Source: an uncultured Collinsella sp. (GTDB lineage: Bacteria > Actinomycetota > Coriobacteriia > Coriobacteriales > Coriobacteriaceae). From it: DNA of 8,151 nucleotides. Position 1 is the first letter of the stretch. Each line of letters opens with the position of its first letter. Of the stretch, positions 5,152 to 8,151 are shown piece by piece. The stretch is from the NCBI GenBank assembly GCA_900553705.1, contig USEK01000059.1:1-8151 (forward strand), in the 5' to 3' direction. The translations under genes and the position numbers were made by a program. Under the pieces are notes generated by a model. The model did not search any database. It saw only the letters and a program-made list of their open reading frames with translations, and was not told the DNA's origin.

Positions 5152-5958
5152 CTACCAAACGCGTGCGATAGCGAGGCCATCAACGGCCGCGGCACCGGCG
5201 CGCTTGAGTTCCGCCGAAGCCGCCGCCATCGTCGCACCCGTGGTGATAACGTCGTCGATAAGCAGCAGGTGCTTGCCCCGCACGTCCTCAACGGTCTCGT
5301 ACATGCCTCGGGCACGTTCACGGCGTTCTTCACGACCGAGTTCACGCTGGTCGCCATGGCCGTACTTAACGAGGGCGTCGAGCAGAGGAACACCCGACAG
5401 CTCGCAAAATGGGCGCGCGATGGCTTCCATATGATCGAAGCCGCGTCGCCGAAACGCCGCCGCCGTCGCGGGCACAAACACCACTGCATCGGCGCCGGAC
5501 AACACACCGCCTAAGCGTTCGGGCGCCGCGACCTGGGCATGCAAGGCGGTGTCGTATAGCAGCTCTGCCAGATACGGCGCCAGGCGTCGCTCGCCTGCGT
5601 CTTTGTACGCTTTAATGATCCGCGGCAGCGGATGCGTGTAAACGGCACATGCCAGGCACCGGTCGAGCGCTTCGGCCATCGCCGAGGACGTGCCCTCGAC
5701 CGAGCACTCGGTGCACAGTAAGTCTCCAAACGGGGCACCACATCGAGTACAGCTATGCCGCGGGTCGATGAGCGCAAGCGCCGCCAAGCAGTCTTGGCAA
5801 ATAAGCGCGCCGGAGCGCTCGCAGCCGGCGCATCGCGTGGGCGACAACGCCTCAAGCGCCTCGTGCGCCGCCCGCTCGGCAAACGGTAGCAATTCGTCCG
5901 CAAACGGTAGGATGCCGGCACCTTGCAGGCATCCCAACACATTCAAATGTCTCTTCAC
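5152..5958 (-). CDS. comF: ComF family phosphoribosyltransferase-like protein
   Basis: A complete 268-residue protein. The N-terminal part has two zinc-finger-like cysteine sets: Cys43/46/54/57 (CAGC and CQDC) and Cys70/73/82/85 (CTRC and CTEC). The C-terminal phosphoribosyltransferase domain includes VPATAAAFRRRGFDHMEAIA (162-181) and the PRPP-binding motif LLLIDDVITTGAT (231-243). In the family, ComFC/GntX proteins work in the cytosol in natural transformation with the helicase ComFA; many members are housekeeping and found without ComFA, as here. The start is GTG at 5958 with a strong Shine-Dalgarno (GGAGGG, seven bases upstream). That site lies inside a perfect 12-bp hairpin (5962-5997), which could restrain translation. 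The gene follows ricT after 101 bases and precedes the nuclease-like gene by 11 bases, so it is probably in one operon. An upstream leader hairpin (6017-6036) is also present. The assignment to ComF is firm; a role in competence is not shown here. Confidence 0.95.
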   Translation of the reverse strand: MKRHLNVLGCLQGAGILPFADELLPFAERAAHEALEALSPTRCAGCERSGALICQDCLAALALIDPRHSCTRCGAPFGDLLCTECSVEGTSSAMAEALDRCLACAVYTHPLPRIIKAYKDAGERRLAPYLAELLYDTALHAQVAAPERLGGVLSGADAVVFVPATAAAFRRRGFDHMEAIARPFCELSGVPLLDALVKYGHGDQRELGREERRERARGMYETVEDVRGKHLLLIDDVITTGATMAAASAELKRAGAAAVDGLAIARVW

Positions 5959-5961
5959 GAC

Positions 5962-5997
5962 ACAACCCTCCCTACGCTCGGTCGCAGGGAGGGTTGT
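5962..5997 (-). promoter_or_regulatory. Hairpin enclosing the comF ribosome binding site
   Basis: A perfect 12-bp inverted repeat (ACAACCCTCCCT / AGGGAGGGTTGT) with a 12-base loop. In the minus-strand mRNA the 3' arm carries the AGGGAGGG Shine-Dalgarno of comF and ends three bases before the GTG start. Closed, it would hide the RBS. There is no T-run, so it is a poor terminator. A second, weaker hairpin (CCCGAC/GTCGGG, 6017-6036) lies between it and the ricT stop at 6060. Confidence 0.65.
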
Positions 5998-6059
5998 TGA
6001 TTCAGCGCTATGGTACCCCGACGCGTCTGGGTCGGGCAGATTAAATCCGTTTGCGGGCG

Positions 6060-7760
6060 CTATTCGCCGGTAGGCGGTTGCGGTGCGGACGAGTTTTGGG
6101 TCGAGCCCTCGCCACCATCTTGACGCGGCTTGCGGGAACGACGACGGCGACGGCGCTTCTGGCCCTGGTCGGCCGAGCCCTCGCCACCACGATCTTCGCG
6201 CGAATCGCGTTCGTCGCGAGCAGCGCCGCGCGCGGCCTTGGCGGCCGCCCCTCCGCCATCTCCGGGGCGACGGCGCGTGACCTTGACCTCGCCATCCGAG
6301 ACCTGATCGGCCACGGAGGGCACCGAGGGCTTTTGCTGCGTGCCCGGGGAATGGCGACGACGCGGACGCGGGGTGCGCTCGTCATCGTTGCGCTGCTTGC
6401 CGCCCTTGTCGGCAGGCGTATCGGAACCCGAACCACCCTTGGGGGCGGCACCGGCTTCGCGAGCGGCTGCGGCGCGGAAGGCGTCCTCGCGCTCCTCGCT
6501 CGACAGATGACGGCGGCGGCGACGTGTGGGGTTCATGCCACCGCCGCGATTCTGCTGCTGGGGTTGCTGAACCTCGCGCTCGCGAGAGGCGTTCTTGCCC
6601 GCGGCTGCAGCCTCGGCAGCATCGCCCGAGCCCGCGCGCTTGCGACGACGACGGCCACCGGCGGCCTCCTCGGCCTCAGGCGTTGCGGCATTGCCACGGC
6701 CCTTTCCGCGGCCACGGCCCTCGCCCTGCCCCTGACCGGCGCGAGCATCGGAATCGGCATCGCGACGACGGCGCTTGGGCATCGACGTACCGGCCAGACG
6801 GTCGGCGCTCGACAGGCCATCGCCCACGTCGACGCCGTTCTCGCGGTCGAGCTCCATAAGCGCCAGGCGCATCTCGGGCGACTCGATACGCTCGAGCACA
6901 TCGCGCGTCACGCAGTCGGGGCGGCAGTTGCAGCCCTGCTCGGCGGCCTTCTTTTTGCAGCCCTCAGAGCAGGTCATGTCGGCCAGGTTGACCTTAAAGA
7001 CCTTGCCGTTCTCCAGGCGCAGCACCAGCTGCTCACGCGGCGTGTCATATTCCTGAATACGCGCCTTGCCGAGCGGCGTATCGATGAGCGTCTTCTTTTT
7101 GGGCGCGCGGCTCTTAAAGTCCTTGTACGCCTCAAACTCGTAGCGCAGGCAGCACATCAGGCGGCCACAGACGCCGCTAATTTTGGACGAGTTGAGCGGC
7201 AGGTCCTGCTCTTTTGCCATGCGGATCGAAACCGGCTCAAACTGTCCGCCAAAGCGCGTGCAGCAGAGCTCCTGGCCGCACTGGGCATAGCCGCCCACCA
7301 GGCGGGTCTCGTCACGCACGCCGATCTGGCGCATGTCGACGCGAATGTGCAGCGTCGAGGACAGGTCCTTGACGAGCTGACGGAAATCGACACGCTCCTC
7401 GGCAGCAAAGTAGAACACAGCCTTCTCGCCGCCAAACAGGTACTCGACGCCGACCGGCTTCATCTCGAGGTCGAGTTCCTTGACCAGGCGGCGGAAGTCG
7501 ACCATGGCCTCGTCACCCTGGATAGCCAGGTCGTCGGCAAGCTGCAGGTCGATGTCGCTCGCTACGCGCAACACGGGCTTGAGCGGCTGACCGATTTCGT
7601 CGAGCGGCACCTCGAAGGGATCGGCCGTGACTAGGCCGATCTCGGTTCCGCGCTCGGTAGAACAAATGGCATAATCGGCCTCGAGGATATCCAGATCCTG
7701 TGGGTCGAACCACAGGTCGCGCGAGGCGTAGGTAAACTTAACGGGTACGACTAACGGCAT
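6060..7760 (-). CDS. ricT: PSP1-domain protein RicT (YaaT) with a long basic low-complexity tail
   Basis: A complete 566-residue protein, about twice the usual 270-300. Residues 1 to about 290 are the conserved PSP1/RicT unit: GYAQCGQELCCTRF (157-170), FEPVSIRMAKEQDLPLN (174-190) and KISGVCGRLMCCLRYE (193-208). The CxxxxCC pairs (Cys161/166/167 and Cys198/203/204) are the family's iron-sulfur cysteines. In B. subtilis, RicT with RicA and RicF forms a cytosolic complex that binds [4Fe-4S] clusters and directs RNase Y to process mRNAs. A further cysteine group follows at 264-283 (CSEGC, CNCRPDC). From about 320 to the end the protein is a disordered Arg/Gly/Ala/Glu-rich tail with several RRRRR-like blocks, for example QKRRRRRRSRKPRQ near the C-terminus. 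ATG at 7760 has GGAAGG seven bases upstream and overlaps the end of holB by 10 bases. That holB-ricT order matches B. subtilis. ricA and ricF are not in the window. The tail's role, perhaps RNA or ribosome contact, is inference. Confidence 0.94.
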   Translation of the reverse strand: MPLVVPVKFTYASRDLWFDPQDLDILEADYAICSTERGTEIGLVTADPFEVPLDEIGQPLKPVLRVASDIDLQLADDLAIQGDEAMVDFRRLVKELDLEMKPVGVEYLFGGEKAVFYFAAEERVDFRQLVKDLSSTLHIRVDMRQIGVRDETRLVGGYAQCGQELCCTRFGGQFEPVSIRMAKEQDLPLNSSKISGVCGRLMCCLRYEFEAYKDFKSRAPKKKTLIDTPLGKARIQEYDTPREQLVLRLENGKVFKVNLADMTCSEGCKKKAAEQGCNCRPDCVTRDVLERIESPEMRLALMELDRENGVDVGDGLSSADRLAGTSMPKRRRRDADSDARAGQGQGEGRGRGKGRGNAATPEAEEAAGGRRRRKRAGSGDAAEAAAAGKNASREREVQQPQQQNRGGGMNPTRRRRRHLSSEEREDAFRAAAAREAGAAPKGGSGSDTPADKGGKQRNDDERTPRPRRRHSPGTQQKPSVPSVADQVSDGEVKVTRRRPGDGGGAAAKAARGAARDERDSREDRGGEGSADQGQKRRRRRRSRKPRQDGGEGSTQNSSAPQPPTGE

Positions 7761-8125
7761 TTCAGTGCCTTCCTGATATCGAACAGCATGACCTCGATGG
7801 CCAGCTGGGGAGTAACGTTTCTGGCGATGTTGCGCTCAGCGGTGGCAACCGCCTCGAGCGCCTGGGTGGCACCCGCAACATTGGTCGCGGCGGCAAGCCG
7901 ACCGATCGTGTCGCGCACGTCCTCGTTCACCACGTCGGCTGCCTCGTCCTGAAGTGTCAGCAGCACGTCGCGCATGAGCGTCCGCGCGCTCGCCAGCGCT
8001 TCCATGATACCCGAACGCTCGCGCGCGTTGAGTTCGCGCTTGTTGCGGTCCTCAAGCTGCTTCAATGCTCCACGCGACAGGTAGTCGGCATTTTGCTCGA
8101 GCACCTTTTCCTGCGTGGACTTGAC
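7751..8125 (-). CDS. holB: DNA polymerase III delta' subunit, C-terminal part
   Basis: The last 124 codons of a gene cut by the contig edge; genomic sequence begins at 8125, next to the adapter. The fragment is largely helical and fits the C-terminal collar domain of the clamp-loader delta' subunit: ARERSGIMEALASARTLMRD, then TAERNIARNVTPQLAIEVML and FDIRKALK near the end. The N(x)xPQLAIE-type helix is characteristic of HolB and DnaX collar domains, which assemble the ring that loads the sliding clamp in replication. The AAA+ ATPase domain and zinc-binding region lie outside the window. Support also comes from position: holB directly precedes yaaT/ricT in B. subtilis. Its TAG (7753-7751) lies inside the ricT start region, giving a 10-base overlap that implies translational coupling. 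DnaX or another AAA+ collar protein is a less likely alternative. Confidence 0.85.
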   Translation of the reverse strand, partial: VKSTQEKVLEQNADYLSRGALKQLEDRNKRELNARERSGIMEALASARTLMRDVLLTLQDEAADVVNEDVRDTIGRLAAATNVAGATQALEAVATAERNIARNVTPQLAIEVMLFDIRKALKCR

Positions 8126-8151
8126 CTGTCTCTTATACACATCTGACGCTG
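8126..8151 (-). other. Nextera transposase adapter remnant (not genomic)
   Basis: The last 26 bases are the reverse complement of the Nextera Read 1 adapter start, with the mosaic end CTGTCTCTTATACACATCT at 8126-8144. Genomic sequence stops at 8125. Translating through it yields the artefactual MYKRQ peptide, which should not be taken as the start of HolB. Confidence 0.97.

Noticed and set aside
6051..7634. Long plus-strand open frame of 527 codons opposite ricT
   Set aside because: It mirrors a clear RicT protein. Its Ala/Leu/Arg-rich translation has no recognisable domain, and long antisense frames are expected opposite GC-rich codons.

Overview
The window is a GC-rich bacterial fragment of about 8.1 kb, bounded at both ends by sequencing-library adapter sequence (bases 1-30 and 8126-8151 are not genomic). 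Every gene I can support lies on the minus strand, so the biological order runs from the right end to the left. Gene content and protein style (high GC, a long Arg/Gly-rich tail on RicT, a coriobacterial-looking AbiEi/DUF559-like protein) suggest an anaerobic gut actinomycete of the class Coriobacteriia, most likely Collinsella-like. That placement is an inference from sequence style, not from a marker gene.

Right block (8125 to 4031): the 3' end of a DNA polymerase III delta' subunit gene (holB) overlaps ricT, a PSP1/YaaT-type gene. The holB-yaaT pair is also adjacent in Bacillus subtilis. After 101 bases with two hairpins comes a comF-type phosphoribosyltransferase gene whose ribosome binding site lies inside a perfect 12-bp hairpin. 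Immediately after comF is a 369-residue protein with a likely Vsr/DUF559-like nuclease core. These four genes look like one transcription unit.

Middle block (4030 to 3300): about 730 bases without a convincing gene. It holds a 217-bp element bounded by 47-bp inverted repeats (40/47 matching), a pair of strong tandem hairpins, a good minus-strand promoter, and a highly structured RNA or leader of about 320 nt. Its position between comF and hpf recalls the published raiA structured RNA, whose usual neighbours are raiA/hpf and comFC.

Left block (3299 to 31): a lipoprotein solute-binding protein gene (family 3 type) broken by a single-base frameshift; an intrinsic terminator; the long-form ribosome hibernation factor gene hpf with its own terminator; a DegV-family fatty-acid-binding protein gene whose RBS begins directly after the hpf terminator; and the 5' end of a beta-hydroxyacid dehydrogenase gene cut off by the contig edge.

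Functional threads: ribosome hibernation (hpf), RNA processing control (ricT), replication (holB), competence-type DNA handling (comF), lipid and amino-acid supply (degV, the solute-binding protein). No rRNA, tRNA, CRISPR array or transposase gene was seen.
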